Assembly: GCA_018401755.1 (NCBI GenBank)
Contig: JAGYKJ010000002.1
Span: forward strand, 116,722 to 180,721
Origin: Litorivicinus sp.
Lineage (GTDB): Bacteria; Pseudomonadota; Gammaproteobacteria; Pseudomonadales; Litorivicinaceae
DNA: 64,000 nt
Reading direction: 5' to 3'
Under the pieces are notes generated by a model that saw only the letters and a program-made list of their open reading frames with translations, did no database searches and had not been told where the DNA came from. Both the position numbers and the translations under genes were made by a program. Of the stretch, positions 48,585 through 60,486 are shown one piece after another (position 1 is the first letter of the stretch; every line of letters begins with the position of its first letter).

Positions 48585-49515
48585 CAGCTCGCTCATAGGC
48601 ATCCACAATTCGGCCCACCAAGGGGTGTCTGACGACATCTTTGTAGGTAAACCGGGTCATTGAAATCCCTTGGACCTTCGCCAAGACCTGCTCCGCCTGG
48701 ATCAGTCCAGACTCTGATTTGCGTGGTAAATCGATTTGGCTTGGATCGCCAGTGATCACAGCGGTTGAGCCAAATCCAAGCCGTGTCAGGAACATCTTCA
48801 TTTGCTCACGGGTGGTATTTTGGCTTTCATCCAAAATGATGAAGCTGTGGTTCAGGGTACGGCCTCGCATATAGGCCAAGGGTGCGATTTCGATCACTTG
48901 ACGTTCCACCAGCTTGGTGACGCGTTCAAAGCCCAGCATTTCATACAGAGCGTCGTATAACGGTCTGAGATAAGGATCAATTTTCTGGGCGAGATCGCCG
49001 GGTAAAAATCCAAGGCGCTCTCCCGCTTCGACCGCCGGTCGCACGAGAACGATTCGCTGTACGCGATCGCGACGGAGGGCGTCGACGGCGCAGGCGACGG
49101 CCAACCAGGTCTTGCCGGTACCAGCAGGTCCGATGCCAAAGTTCACGTCATGACTGCCAACAGCGCGGATATAGTCGCACTGGTGCTGACCACGCGCGCG
49201 CACTTTAATCTTTGGCGTATCGATCACCACAGTGGCCTGATCTGCATCGGCAAAGTGGGCGGCCTCTTGGAGGAATAAATGAACCTCGTCATTGGTGAGT
49301 GTGGCCTGACGGGTTTCACGGTAGAGCTGGTCAAGCAATCGACCACAGGCCGCGGTTGCCAGGGGATCTCCCTCGATCTCGAATTGGTTACCACGATTTC
49401 GAATCGCCACATTCAGACGGGATTCGATGAGGCGGAGGTGACTGTCGTGCTGTCCACACAAGAGGCTGAGTCGATCGACATCATTGGGTTCGAGTGTCAG
49501 ATGACGGATATCCAC
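48568..49515 (-). CDS. ybeZ: PhoH family ATPase (YbeZ)
   Basis: PhoH-like nucleotide-binding protein that partners YbeY. The 315-residue protein has [24 protein letters not shown] (Walker A), [32 protein letters not shown] (Walker B) and [14 protein letters not shown] start in a TAGTG overlap with miaB. The miaB-phoH-ybeY-corC-lnt order is the conserved ribosome/membrane maintenance unit. Confidence 0.95.
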   Translation of the reverse strand: MDIRHLTLEPNDVDRLSLLCGQHDSHLRLIESRLNVAIRNRGNQFEIEGDPLATAACGRLLDQLYRETRQATLTNDEVHLFLQEAAHFADADQATVVIDTPKIKVRARGQHQCDYIRAVGSHDVNFGIGPAGTGKTWLAVACAVDALRRDRVQRIVLVRPAVEAGERLGFLPGDLAQKIDPYLRPLYDALYEMLGFERVTKLVERQVIEIAPLAYMRGRTLNHSFIILDESQNTTREQMKMFLTRLGFGSTAVITGDPSQIDLPRKSESGLIQAEQVLAKVQGISMTRFTYKDVVRHPLVGRIVDAYERADDSTG

Positions 49516-50855
49516 TACCAGGGATCTCGGGCCGTCATCACGCCCCGAAGGCTATTGGGATAGGCTGTCTCGATCGCGCATTCCACAAAACGACCGATGA
49601 GGTCTGCGCGGTCTGCACGGAAATTGACGACACGATTGTTCTCGGTCCGCCCTGACAGCTCACCAGGATCCTTTTTAGAGGGACCGGTCACGAGGACAGG
49701 TTGGGTGGTGCCGACCATGGCCTCGGAAATACTCCGTGCATGCTGCCCGATGCGCGCTTGTAATGCCGCCAATCGAGCCTTCTTCTCATCCAGGGTTACC
49801 GTGTCTGGATAGTCAGATGCTGGGGTCCCGGGTCGCGCTGAATAAATGAAGCTAAAGCTGACATCAAATCCGACACTGTCGATCAGTTGCATGGTCTGCT
49901 CGAAGTCTGCGTTGGTCTCTCCAGGAAAGCCGATGATGAAGTCGGAGGATAGGCTGATGCCAGGTCGTGCCGCTTGAATCTTACGTATCTTGGATTTGTA
50001 TTCGAGGACCGTATGGCCCCGTTTCATCGCTGCAAGGATCCGGTCGCTGCCTGCTTGGACCGGAAGATGCAGGTGGCTGACCAGTTTTGGAACATCGGCG
50101 TAGCACTGAATCAACGCGTCTGAAAACTCCACCGGGTGCGACGTGGTGAAGCGGATCCGCTCAATTTCTGGAATCTCAGCGATGATCCGGATGAGGTCGG
50201 CCAGATCCGCAGTATCTCCCTCTGCTGTTGGCCCGCGATAGGCATTGACGTTTTGCCCAAGCAGATGGATTTCACGCGCGCCCTGCTCGACGTTTGACAA
50301 GACTTCATGCAACACGGTATCGAGCGGACGGCTGACTTCTTCGCCCCGGGTGTACGGAACCACACAAAAGGTGCAGTACTTGCTACACCCTTCCATGATG
50401 CTCACATAGGCGCTTGGTCCTTCAAGGCGAGGTTCCGGAAGGCGATCAAACTTTTCAATTTCAGGAAAGCTAATATCGACTTGCGCTTCACCGTCCCGGC
50501 GTCGAGCATCCAACATATCCGGCAGCCGGTGGAGGGTTTGTGGACCAAATACCAGGTCGACAAAGGGTGCGCGTTCGCGGATCGCCGCCCCTTCTTGAGA
50601 TGCAACGCAGCCACCCACGCCAATGATGAGATGGGGGTTGGCTTGCTTTAGTGCGCGATAACGCCCGAGTTCAGAAAAGACTTTTTCCTGAGCCTTTTCA
50701 CGAATTGAACAGGTATTAATGAGGATCACATCGGCATCATCTGCGTTCGTCGTGAGATCGAGTGCGTGACTTTGATGCAACAGGTCCGCCATGCGATTGG
50801 AATCGTATTCGTTCATCTGACAACCATGGGTCTTGATGAAGAGTTTAGCGGACAT
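49515..50855 (-). CDS. miaB: tRNA-2-methylthio-N6-dimethylallyladenosine synthase
   Basis: Radical SAM methylthiotransferase acting at A37 of tRNA. The 446-residue protein has the N-terminal cluster cysteines ([35 protein letters not shown]), the radical-SAM CxxxCxxC in [18 protein letters not shown], and a C-terminal TRAM domain (about 380-440). GAGGAG precedes ATG 50855. Divergent from the DUF1820 gene. Confidence 0.97.
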   Translation of the reverse strand: MSAKLFIKTHGCQMNEYDSNRMADLLHQSHALDLTTNADDADVILINTCSIREKAQEKVFSELGRYRALKQANPHLIIGVGGCVASQEGAAIRERAPFVDLVFGPQTLHRLPDMLDARRRDGEAQVDISFPEIEKFDRLPEPRLEGPSAYVSIMEGCSKYCTFCVVPYTRGEEVSRPLDTVLHEVLSNVEQGAREIHLLGQNVNAYRGPTAEGDTADLADLIRIIAEIPEIERIRFTTSHPVEFSDALIQCYADVPKLVSHLHLPVQAGSDRILAAMKRGHTVLEYKSKIRKIQAARPGISLSSDFIIGFPGETNADFEQTMQLIDSVGFDVSFSFIYSARPGTPASDYPDTVTLDEKKARLAALQARIGQHARSISEAMVGTTQPVLVTGPSKKDPGELSGRTENNRVVNFRADRADLIGRFVECAIETAYPNSLRGVMTARDPW

Positions 50856-50970
50856 GGTATCTCCTCAATTGAAGGGGCCGGAGTATAGATCGAAGTCTTT
50901 GAAATTGCACGGGTGTTGCTTGACGCAGGGGTCCGGAATCGCCACACTTCGCCGCCTAATTGAGGTGGCC

Positions 50971-51309
50971 ATGTCGAAAAAATCCGATCCAATGTTCCGA
51001 GTGCAGTTTATCAGTCAGGACAAAGTCTTCGAAATCTATGCGCGTCAGCTGTATTCCAGTGATCTCTATGGGTTTATTGAAGTGGAAGAATTTGTCTTTG
51101 GTGAGCGCAGTGGATTATTGGTCGATCCCTCTGAAGAAAAACTCAAGTCTGAGTTCAGTGGCGTGAAGCGATCCTATATTCCCATGCACGCCGTGATTCG
51201 GATCGATGAAGTAGACACCAATGGCCCGGCCCGTATCAAAGATCACAAAGGCGGGAATGTCACTCCCTTGGCAATGGTCCCGCCACGGTTTCCGCGAGAC
51301 GCGGACTGA
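50971..51309 (+). CDS. DUF1820 family protein
   Basis: A 112-residue protein of unknown function, found beside miaB in Pseudomonas as well. It begins MSKKSDPMFRVQFISQDKVFEIYARQ and contains LYGFIEVEEFVFGE and KRSYIPMHAVIRIDEV. GAGGTGG lies just before ATG 50971; the longer upstream frame lacks a start site. Its last 50 bases overlap the prc 3' end on the opposite strand. Confidence 0.88.
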   Translation: MSKKSDPMFRVQFISQDKVFEIYARQLYSSDLYGFIEVEEFVFGERSGLLVDPSEEKLKSEFSGVKRSYIPMHAVIRIDEVDTNGPARIKDHKGGNVTPLAMVPPRFPRDAD

Positions 51310-53317
51310 GCCGAATCGCATCCAACAAAATCTGAGCCCCTTCGATGACTGCGGCGTCTTCGGCTGGGTTATCGCGATTGGCGGTCGCCGCTGCTTCCAG
51401 GGCGTCAATACTTTCAATATTAGCTAAGCCGAGCGCTGTGCGACGGGTGTTCTCAAGCGTCAGTGACCAGGCTTCATTTGCTGCACGCTCAGCCTGGCGC
51501 GCTTCTAAATTTAGGGAGATTGTGTCTTCTTTCGATAGCTCAATGGCACGATTGGCGCGTGCTACGAGTACCTGGAAATTGGGGTCGATCTGAATCCGCG
51601 CCTGATGACGTGCGAGCAAGGGTGGAACAACCGCTTCAATGTCGCCCAGTCGGCGATACCGAAGCGGCCGAATTTGGTCCCAGGGTAAGGCAGTCTCCAG
51701 GGCGCTTTCTCCAATCTCACTGCTATTAAATGGACTGGGGAAACTGATGTCAGGAATCACCCCTTGGTTCTGAGTTGACTCACCAGAGATGCGGTAGAAT
51801 TTAGCAATAGTCAGTTTGAGTTGACCATCAGCCATGGGGAGCAAGGCTTGCACGGTCCCTTTTCCAAATGTTTGCGATCCCACCACCAGGCCGCGCCCAT
51901 AATCCTGCACGGCGCCCGCAAAAATTTCGGACGCAGATGCGCTCAAACGATTCACCAGTACCAATAATGGACCATCCCACGCAATCTCAGGGTCGCGATC
52001 GCCGCGGACGTCGGTTTGTCCGCCACTACTGCGAATCTGCACGACAGGGCCTGTTTCGATAAAGAGTCCAAACAGTTCATAGGCTTCTTGTAATGAACCG
52101 CCACCGTTATTTCGGAGATCCAAGACAAGGCTTGTCACTCCCTCAGCACGTAACTCGCTGAGAAGGCGCGCGACATCGCGGGTTGTACTCCGATAGTTCG
52201 GATCCCCAGCTTGGCGAGCTGCAAAATCCGAGTAGAACGTTGGAACCGTGATCACACCCACCTGATCACGACCTTCATTCAACTCGAGAACATGCTTCTT
52301 CGCTGACTGCTCCTCGAGCTGGACACGATCCCGTATGATTTCGATCACCCGAGGAGGGTCCCCATCACCGGACTGAATTTCCAGTTTGACAAGCGATCCT
52401 TTGGCTCCCCGAATCCGGCTCACCACCTCATCGAGACGCCAGCCCACCACATCCTCGAGCTCCGCGTTCTCCTGGCCTACACTCAGGATGCGATCAGCAG
52501 GCTTGATACGCCCATCCCGCTGGGCTGGACCGCCTGGGATGATGCTAACCACCTTGGTGAACTCGTCCTCAGTCTGAAGCACTGCACCAATCCCCTGAAG
52601 GGACAGTGACATATTAATATTAAAGGTCTCAGAGTCTGCGGGAGGGAGATACTGGGTGTGGGGATCATAGGCGCGCGCGTAGGCATTCACCACGGTTTCG
52701 AATGCATCGGTGGGGCGAGTTTGTTCAAGTCGGTTTAACTGGCTGATGAATCGCCGGCGAAGTGCTTTCTCGATATCGGCTGGCGTTCGATTGGCCAGCG
52801 CGAGATTAATGACTGCATTCTCGAGTTGTTGCCGCCACAACTGCTGTAACGCCATTGTATTGGGCAACCACTCGGATTGGGCATCGCGAAAGGCTAATGA
52901 CTCGTCATCAGTCAAATCCACCTGTGACAGGCTGGAGTCAAGCAATGATAACCAGTATTCACCGCGCTCTCGCTGTCGCTTTAACGTCAGGTTATACAGC
53001 CGATAGGCAGAATCCAGGCTGCCTCGTTCAATTTGGTCAGGTAGCAAGTCCACTGGGAACCGAAACAAATCCTCCTCGGTCAGTAGCGAGCGAGAGGGAT
53101 CAAAGGCGTTTAGAATGAGTTGTCCAACTTGTGGACGACGACTATCGAACAGGGTTTCTGCGGCCAAGTGGCGTCGTTCCAGTTCGCGCGTGATGATTCG
53201 TGCCAGCTCTCGATCTTGGGGTGCTGGTTCGACAACCACGGCAAATCCAGGAGCAGACCACGCGCAAAGAGCGCCGATCATGACCGTCGAGAGTACACTT
53301 GATATCTTGGATCGCAT
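51260..53317 (-). CDS. prc: carboxy-terminal (tail-specific) processing protease Prc
   Basis: Periplasmic S41 protease degrading misfolded and ssrA-tagged proteins and regulating murein hydrolases. The 685-residue protein matches E. coli Prc (682). The signal peptide MRSKISSVLSTVMIGALCAWSAPGFA is followed by an N-terminal helical domain with DPHTQYLPPADSE. A PDZ domain (about 230-320) precedes the catalytic Ser in LSASASEIFAGAVQDYGRGLVVG and the Lys in TFGKGTVQ. ATG 53317 is preferred to ATG 53332 because of ribosome-site spacing. Confidence 0.95.
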   Translation of the reverse strand: MRSKISSVLSTVMIGALCAWSAPGFAVVVEPAPQDRELARIITRELERRHLAAETLFDSRRPQVGQLILNAFDPSRSLLTEEDLFRFPVDLLPDQIERGSLDSAYRLYNLTLKRQRERGEYWLSLLDSSLSQVDLTDDESLAFRDAQSEWLPNTMALQQLWRQQLENAVINLALANRTPADIEKALRRRFISQLNRLEQTRPTDAFETVVNAYARAYDPHTQYLPPADSETFNINMSLSLQGIGAVLQTEDEFTKVVSIIPGGPAQRDGRIKPADRILSVGQENAELEDVVGWRLDEVVSRIRGAKGSLVKLEIQSGDGDPPRVIEIIRDRVQLEEQSAKKHVLELNEGRDQVGVITVPTFYSDFAARQAGDPNYRSTTRDVARLLSELRAEGVTSLVLDLRNNGGGSLQEAYELFGLFIETGPVVQIRSSGGQTDVRGDRDPEIAWDGPLLVLVNRLSASASEIFAGAVQDYGRGLVVGSQTFGKGTVQALLPMADGQLKLTIAKFYRISGESTQNQGVIPDISFPSPFNSSEIGESALETALPWDQIRPLRYRRLGDIEAVVPPLLARHQARIQIDPNFQVLVARANRAIELSKEDTISLNLEARQAERAANEAWSLTLENTRRTALGLANIESIDALEAAATANRDNPAEDAAVIEGAQILLDAIRLSPRLAETVAGPLPRE

Positions 53318-53385
53318 TGTTCGGGTCCCCATCTCCCCTGTTATGCTTCCTTCAGTGCAGAAACGCAAGACCTTGGAGTAATAAA

Positions 53386-54666
53386 TTGAGCCGTGCCCCC
53401 TTGGATGTCGACCCACAGGCATTAATCGCCTTTCTCGATGCAGCCCCCACCCCTTGGCATGCTGTGAGGCAGGTCGCGAATCGCCTGGCACATGCTGGGT
53501 TTCTTGAATTGGATCTGCGACAGCAATGGACGCTTGAGTCTGGCGAAGGGTATTTTGTGACTCGCCAAGATGGCTCCTTGATTGCATGGCGACAGCCTCA
53601 GGATGTGGATGCCTGGACAATTTTTGGCGCACATACTGACAGCCCAAATCTGCGCGTCCGGCCCCAGCCAGTGATCAAGCGCCATGGATACTTCCAGATT
53701 GGCGTTGAAGTCTATGGGGGGGCGTTGCTGGCTCCATGGTTCGATCGCGATCTGTCATTAGCCGGTCGCGTGGCCTTGACCAATCAAGGTGGGGTCTTGT
53801 CTGAGCTGGTCGATTTTGAGCGTCCGATTGGGATCATTCCAAGCCTCGCCATTCACTTGGATCGGGATGCAAACAGTCATCGGACGATCAATGCACAGGA
53901 TCATTTGCCGGTATTAATTGCGCGGGCCGATGCGGACGCTGAGTTGGATTTCAAAGCGTTGCTTGCGTCTGAGTTGGATCGGAGTATTGACGAAATTGCC
54001 GCGTTTGAGCTGTGTTTTTATCCGACCGATTTTGGTCAGATCATTGGGTTGCATGAGGAATTCATTGCCAGTGCGCGTCTGGACAATTTGCTGAGTTGTT
54101 GGGTCACAACCGAGGCCTTGGTTCGCACAGCGCATACCCCTGACGGCACGATGTTGGTCTTAAACGATCACGAAGAAGTGGGTAGTCAGTCGGCGATTGG
54201 GGCGGATAGCCCGTTTTTGGAGTCGGTGTTGCGTCGGGTGACACCAGCGGATGCCTTTGAGCGTGTGCGGGCGTCAAGTCTACTTGTCTCCGTCGATAAT
54301 GGGCACGCGGTGCACCCGAATTTCGCAGCCAAGCACGACGAAGGCCACCGTCCTTTGCTCAACGAGGGTCCTGTTGTGAAGATCAATGCCAATCATCGGT
54401 ATGCGACCACGGCGCTGAGTCAGGGCATTGTGGAACAGGCCGCGCAGCGGGCGGACGTCCCGTTACAGTATTTTTCTTCCCGTGCAGATGTGGGGTGTGG
54501 CAGTACCCTTGGGCCGATTACAGCCAGTCGGTTGGGAATCGAGACAGTTGATCTGGGTATGGCAACCTTAGCCATGCACTCTGCGCGCGAGCTGTGTGGC
54601 GTGAAAGATCCTGAATTGATGTTGCGATTACTGCACGCTTTAGCCACTCGAGAGATGTACTCATGA
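53386..54666 (+). CDS. apeB: M18 family aminopeptidase
   Basis: Zinc aminopeptidase of the aspartyl-aminopeptidase group. The 426-residue protein has TPWHAVRQVANRL, the metal His in IFGAHTDSPNLRV, GGALLAPWFDRDLSLAG, VLNDHEEVGSQSAIGADS and MATLAMHSARELCG. The start is TTG 53386, eight bases after GGAG, matching the family N terminus. Divergent from prc and ATGA-coupled to hemH. Confidence 0.94.
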   Translation: MSRAPLDVDPQALIAFLDAAPTPWHAVRQVANRLAHAGFLELDLRQQWTLESGEGYFVTRQDGSLIAWRQPQDVDAWTIFGAHTDSPNLRVRPQPVIKRHGYFQIGVEVYGGALLAPWFDRDLSLAGRVALTNQGGVLSELVDFERPIGIIPSLAIHLDRDANSHRTINAQDHLPVLIARADADAELDFKALLASELDRSIDEIAAFELCFYPTDFGQIIGLHEEFIASARLDNLLSCWVTTEALVRTAHTPDGTMLVLNDHEEVGSQSAIGADSPFLESVLRRVTPADAFERVRASSLLVSVDNGHAVHPNFAAKHDEGHRPLLNEGPVVKINANHRYATTALSQGIVEQAAQRADVPLQYFSSRADVGCGSTLGPITASRLGIETVDLGMATLAMHSARELCGVKDPELMLRLLHALATREMYS

Positions 54667-55700
54667 CAACTTGCCCAGCGGATCATCCAATCATTCCAGC
54701 GCCGAAGATTGGCGTCCTACTCATTAATTTGGGAACGCCTGATGGGACGGATTACTGGTCCATGCGGCGCTATTTGAGTGAGTTTCTGAGCGATCAACGC
54801 GTGGTTGAGCTGCCAAAACCACTGTGGCAGTTGATTTTACAGGGACCCATTCTGACGTTTCGGCCCAGTAAGTCAGGTCGGGCTTACCGAAAAATCTGGA
54901 ATACCGATCTCGATGAGTCGCCATTAAGGACCTTTACCCGTGCCCAAGCCGACGCCATGGCGAGTCGATTCGCGGATTCGGGGATCACGGTCGATTATGC
55001 CATGCGGTACGGACAACCATCGATTCCGGACCGGGTGCAAGCCCTGATGGATGGTGGTTGCACGCGGATTGTGTGCCTTCCGCTCTATCCACAGTATTCC
55101 GCCAGCACCACAGGATCGGTGGTGGATCGACTGGGTGATACGTTAAAAGCGATGCGTTGGCAGCCCACACTGCGTGTGGTACCCCCTTTCTATGATGATC
55201 CGATGTACATCACACACTTGGCCGCGCATGTTCGGCGTCAGATTGATGCCATGGAGACGCCACCGGAGATTCTGGTCGCGAGTTTTCATGGGGTGCCTAA
55301 AGAGTATTTGTTAAAGGGCGATCCCTATCACTGCCAATGCCAGAAGACCGCGCGATTATTGCGCGAGGCACTGCAATGGCCGGCCGATCAATATCGGGTT
55401 GCATTTCAATCCCGATTTGGACCAAAAGAGTGGCTCAAACCCTACGCGGATGAGCTGATTGCGGAGCTTGGGCAGGCTGGGGTCCGTCACGTTGCTGTGG
55501 TCTCTCCAGCGTTCTTTTCAGATTGTGTTGAGACCTTGGAGGAAATTCAGATTGGTCTGCAAGAGACCTTTGAAGAGGCCGGTGGTGAGCATCTGACCGC
55601 GTTGGCCTGTTTGAACGATTCTGACGAAGGCTTGGCGATTCTAGAGGGGTTGATTCGTCGGGAGTTGATGGGCTGGTATCCGGCGCAACAGTCTGCCTGA
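54663..55700 (+). CDS. hemH: ferrochelatase
   Basis: Inserts Fe2+ into protoporphyrin IX, the last step of heme synthesis. The 345-residue protein has GVLLINLGTPDGTDYWSMRRYLSEFLSD, AMRYGQPSI, LPLYPQYSASTTGSV, the metal-site His in SFHGVPKEYLLKGDPYHCQC and SPAFFSDCVETLEEI. It is well placed near katG, a heme enzyme, though not in one operon with it. Confidence 0.97.
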   Translation: MTTCPADHPIIPAPKIGVLLINLGTPDGTDYWSMRRYLSEFLSDQRVVELPKPLWQLILQGPILTFRPSKSGRAYRKIWNTDLDESPLRTFTRAQADAMASRFADSGITVDYAMRYGQPSIPDRVQALMDGGCTRIVCLPLYPQYSASTTGSVVDRLGDTLKAMRWQPTLRVVPPFYDDPMYITHLAAHVRRQIDAMETPPEILVASFHGVPKEYLLKGDPYHCQCQKTARLLREALQWPADQYRVAFQSRFGPKEWLKPYADELIAELGQAGVRHVAVVSPAFFSDCVETLEEIQIGLQETFEEAGGEHLTALACLNDSDEGLAILEGLIRRELMGWYPAQQSA

Positions 55701-56389
55701 TGACAGCCTGGCGAACGGCCTTTCGAGCCTCGTTGCCGGTCCTATTTGGGTATCTTCCTCTCGGCATGGCCTTTGGGGTTCTGTTTGCAGGACTGGACCT
55801 ATCTTGGTGGCTGGCGGTGGTGGCTGGTGTGATTGTCTACGCCGGTGCTGCCCAGTTTATGGCGGTAGGTCTGCTGGCGGCTGGTGCGAGTCTTCCTGAC
55901 GTATTTTTATCCACCTTACTGATGAACGCGCGCCATGTGGTCTATGGGCTATCCGTGTTAGATCGTTATCCACAGTCGGGTGCGCTGAAGTGGTATTTGG
56001 TGTTTGGCCTCACTGACGAAACCTACTCGCTCGTCACCTCCCGCTCGATTCCAGACCCTGTCAATCGCCATGCCTTCTATGGATGGCTCACTGCCTTGAA
56101 TCAGTCCTATTGGATCTTAGGTTGCGGCTTGGGCGCATTGCTGGGGGTAACCTTTGAGATCTCGGCTGCGGGTCTCGAATTCACGCTCGTTGCCCTATTC
56201 GTCGTGTTACTCATCGAACAATGGTTCCAGATTCGTCGGATTGAACCCCTGTTGGTCGCCGTTGGTATCTCAGCAATGGCGCTCTGGATTGCACCAGATC
56301 AGTTTCTGATTCTGGCACTCTCCGCGGCTGTGGTGCTGTTGGGATGGCTGGTGCGGAAGGAGGATATGTGGACAACACCGAGGTCCTAA
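55700..56389 (+). CDS. azlC: AzlC family branched-chain amino-acid exporter, large subunit
   Basis: Membrane component of a two-subunit exporter related to E. coli YgaZH (valine efflux). The 229-residue protein has the AzlC signature LPLGMAFGVLFAG, YAGAAQFMAVGLLAAGAS and LMNARHVVYGLSV, and five or six predicted helices. The ATG shares a base with the hemH stop (TGATG). Its end overlaps azlD by 22 bases. Confidence 0.94.
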   Translation: MTAWRTAFRASLPVLFGYLPLGMAFGVLFAGLDLSWWLAVVAGVIVYAGAAQFMAVGLLAAGASLPDVFLSTLLMNARHVVYGLSVLDRYPQSGALKWYLVFGLTDETYSLVTSRSIPDPVNRHAFYGWLTALNQSYWILGCGLGALLGVTFEISAAGLEFTLVALFVVLLIEQWFQIRRIEPLLVAVGISAMALWIAPDQFLILALSAAVVLLGWLVRKEDMWTTPRS

Positions 56390-56691
56390 TGGTCCTTGTT
56401 ACCATGGCCGTCGCGACCTTTATCACCCGTGCCTTTCCCTTTGTGGCCTTGGCTGGGGTGGCTGATCATCCGTTGATTCAGCGCTTTGGCCGTCTCCTGC
56501 CACCAATGGTGATGGTTGTCTTGGTGGTCTATGGCATCAGTGGAATGCCTTTGGATCAGATGAGATCCGTTCTCGCGGTTGCAAGCGGAGTCGGCGCCAC
56601 AGTTATCGTGCATTGTTTATTTCGTCACGTGTTGCTGAGTATCATTGTGGGGACAGGGTTATATATGACATTAATTGCACTGGGTGGGTAG
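56368..56691 (+). CDS. azlD: AzlD family branched-chain amino-acid exporter, small subunit
   Basis: Partner of AzlC. The 107-residue protein has three or four membrane helices, with MAVATFITRAFPFVALAG and LLPPMVMVVLVVYGISGMP. The start is GTG 56368, five bases after AGGAGG, inside azlC. Substrate (branched-chain amino acids) is inferred from the family. Confidence 0.92.
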   Translation: MDNTEVLMVLVTMAVATFITRAFPFVALAGVADHPLIQRFGRLLPPMVMVVLVVYGISGMPLDQMRSVLAVASGVGATVIVHCLFRHVLLSIIVGTGLYMTLIALGG

Positions 56692-56699
56692 GGCAGAGG

Positions 56700-57029
56700 A
56701 TGAATGAGAGCCGTGTCAAAATTATTGATCGCATATCTGCAATTGAGGCCATTAAGCAACTCGATGAGGCGGATCTCCAGTATCTGAACCAACTGATCGT
56801 GGAGCGTCTTAAATTGATTCATCAAGCGCGGAGTACTGCGTTGATGTCTGCCTTTTCGGCAGGTGATCGTGTCGGCTTTCAGGATCGACAGGGTCGATAT
56901 CACCGAGGCGTTGTGGTGCGCCTGAATCAAAAAACCATCAGTGTCGAAACAGAGGGTCATCGCCAATGGAAGGTGTCTCCATCGATGTTGGATTTGCTCG
57001 GGCATCCGAGTGACCGAGTGTGGGGATAG
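56700..57029 (+). CDS. small hypothetical protein with C-terminal SH3-like segment
   Basis: A 109-residue protein. The N-terminal helical part (RISAIEAIKQLDEADLQYLNQLIVERLKLIHQ) is followed by a strand-rich part, FSAGDRVGFQDRQGRYHRGVVVRLNQKTISVE, that resembles a KOW/SH3-like barrel, then WKVSPSMLDLL. Proteins of this shape occur in other gammaproteobacteria without known function; RNA or ribosome contact is a guess. It starts eight bases after azlD and may be cotranscribed with it. Confidence 0.75.
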   Translation: MNESRVKIIDRISAIEAIKQLDEADLQYLNQLIVERLKLIHQARSTALMSAFSAGDRVGFQDRQGRYHRGVVVRLNQKTISVETEGHRQWKVSPSMLDLLGHPSDRVWG

Positions 57030-57050
57030 TCCGAAGACTGTGACCTTAAT

Positions 57051-57093
57051 ATAGTTGATATCTATCAATCACATTTTTAAATACATTTATACT
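57051..57093 (+). promoter_or_regulatory. OxyR-like operator and katG promoter
   Basis: ATAG (57051-57054), seven bases, CTAT (57062-57065) is an exact OxyR half-element. Seven bases later comes ATTT, then seven bases and CATT, a degenerate second half. A -10 box TATACT lies at 57088-57093 with no good -35, as is usual when OxyR activates. It is placed about 100 bases before katG. The OxyR assignment is inferred from pattern and context. Confidence 0.6.
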
Positions 57094-57131
57094 CTATCGA
57101 TGACCTCCTTTAACTTCAGCGGTGAGAAGAG

Positions 57132-57150
57132 GCGCACCCTGACGGTGCGC
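57132..57150 (+). other. hairpin in the katG 5' leader
   Basis: GCGCACC (57132-57138), a 5-nt loop and GGTGCGC (57144-57150) form a perfect 7-bp stem in the transcript about 40 bases before katG. No T-run follows, so it is not a terminator. It may stabilise the message. Confidence 0.5.
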
Positions 57151-57178
57151 TGCGAATTCAGTAACACGCATCGCTTGA

Positions 57179-59350
<2,172 letters not shown>

Positions 59351-59387
59351 CATCGCATTGCGGTCTTTTAGATCGATTGGAGAAGAG

Positions 59388-59412
59388 CCCGCGACTATTC
59401 GCGGGTTTTTTT
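59388..59412 (+). terminator. katG terminator
   Basis: CCCGCGA (59388-59394), a CTAT loop and TCGCGGG (59399-59405) form a perfect 7-bp stem followed by seven T's. Confidence 0.9.
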
Positions 59413-59529
59413 CGACACAGATTCGATCTTAAAAAGAAGTGAATATTTTTGAGCAACTGCGATATTGTGTGCAGCGCGTGCGGAACATGCCACGTTGGTT
59501 TGAGTTGATAATAAGAACGGATATAGAAG

Positions 59530-60432
59530 ATGCTAACTCGACGTCGTTTATATGAGCTTTTGGAGAAGGGTGATGACTCAGACGTCTACAGCCTTTGGAT
59601 AGATCGCTTTTTCACACTGTTGGTGTTGTTCAACATTGCCGCCGTGATTGCCGAGTCTGTGCCGACGCTCTATCAACATTACGGAAGTTGGTTCCATCAA
59701 TTTGAAGTGTTTTCTGTGGTGGTATTTACTGCCGAGTATGCGCTCCGACTCTGGACGGTACCGGAGCGTGCAGAGCTCAGTCCAATGGCTGAACGGAAAC
59801 GGTATGCGCTCAGTTTTCATGGCCTTGTCGATTTTCTTGCGATTTTGCCATTCTACTTACAACTCCTATTCCCGGGCGCTGACCTCCGTGTGTTGCGTGT
59901 CTTGCGACTGATTCGGGTGCTCAAACTCTCTCATTACAGTTCTGCCATTGAAGATTTGTTTGAGGCGATTCGCGCAGAAAAGCGGTCGTTTATTGCGACG
60001 CTCTACATCTTATTGATTGTGATTTTGCTGTCCTCCTCGTTGATGTTTTTTGCCGAGCATGACGCGCAACCGGAGAAGTTCGCGACCATTCCGCATTCGA
60101 TCTATTGGGCTGTGATTACCTTGACCACGGTGGGCTATGGGGATGTCTCCCCTGTGACACCGATTGGTCAAGTGTTGTCCTTATTCACTGCCTTTATGGG
60201 TGTCTGTACGGTCGCGATGTTGACCGGTATCGTGGCGTCGTCTTTTGCCAATCAGATGGCACGTCGTCGTGTCATTTACGAAGAAGAACTTCGCTCCGCC
60301 TATGCAGACGGAGTATTAGATGACTCCGAGCGAGCAATCTTGGATGCCTTGCAAGAAAAATTCGATTTGACTGATGAGCAGGTTGCGCAGTTGACCCGGA
60401 AGGTCAAAGACGATATTCAGAAGCCCTCGTAA
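59530..60432 (+). CDS. voltage-gated-type potassium channel
   Basis: Six-helix ion channel of 300 residues. S1-S3 span about 22-110, and S4 carries regularly spaced arginines (LRVLRVLRLIRVLKLSHY). S5 is followed by the pore with selectivity filter TLTTVGYGDVSP and then S6. The C-terminal cytoplasmic part (about 240-300) has a charged helix and AYADGVLDDSERAILDALQEKFDLTDEQVAQL, a short helical module faintly like a TerB-type domain. The gene has its own AT-rich upstream region. Its physiological trigger is unknown. Confidence 0.9.
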   Translation: MLTRRRLYELLEKGDDSDVYSLWIDRFFTLLVLFNIAAVIAESVPTLYQHYGSWFHQFEVFSVVVFTAEYALRLWTVPERAELSPMAERKRYALSFHGLVDFLAILPFYLQLLFPGADLRVLRVLRLIRVLKLSHYSSAIEDLFEAIRAEKRSFIATLYILLIVILLSSSLMFFAEHDAQPEKFATIPHSIYWAVITLTTVGYGDVSPVTPIGQVLSLFTAFMGVCTVAMLTGIVASSFANQMARRRVIYEEELRSAYADGVLDDSERAILDALQEKFDLTDEQVAQLTRKVKDDIQKPS

Positions 60433-60486
60433 GTCAGGGTCGCGATCACGCCTTCGTTGCGAGGGTGCATTCACGCAAGGGTATCC

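Noticed and set aside
53318..53647. Long N-terminal extension of Prc
   Set aside because: It would cover the divergent apeB start and put the signal peptide in the interior.
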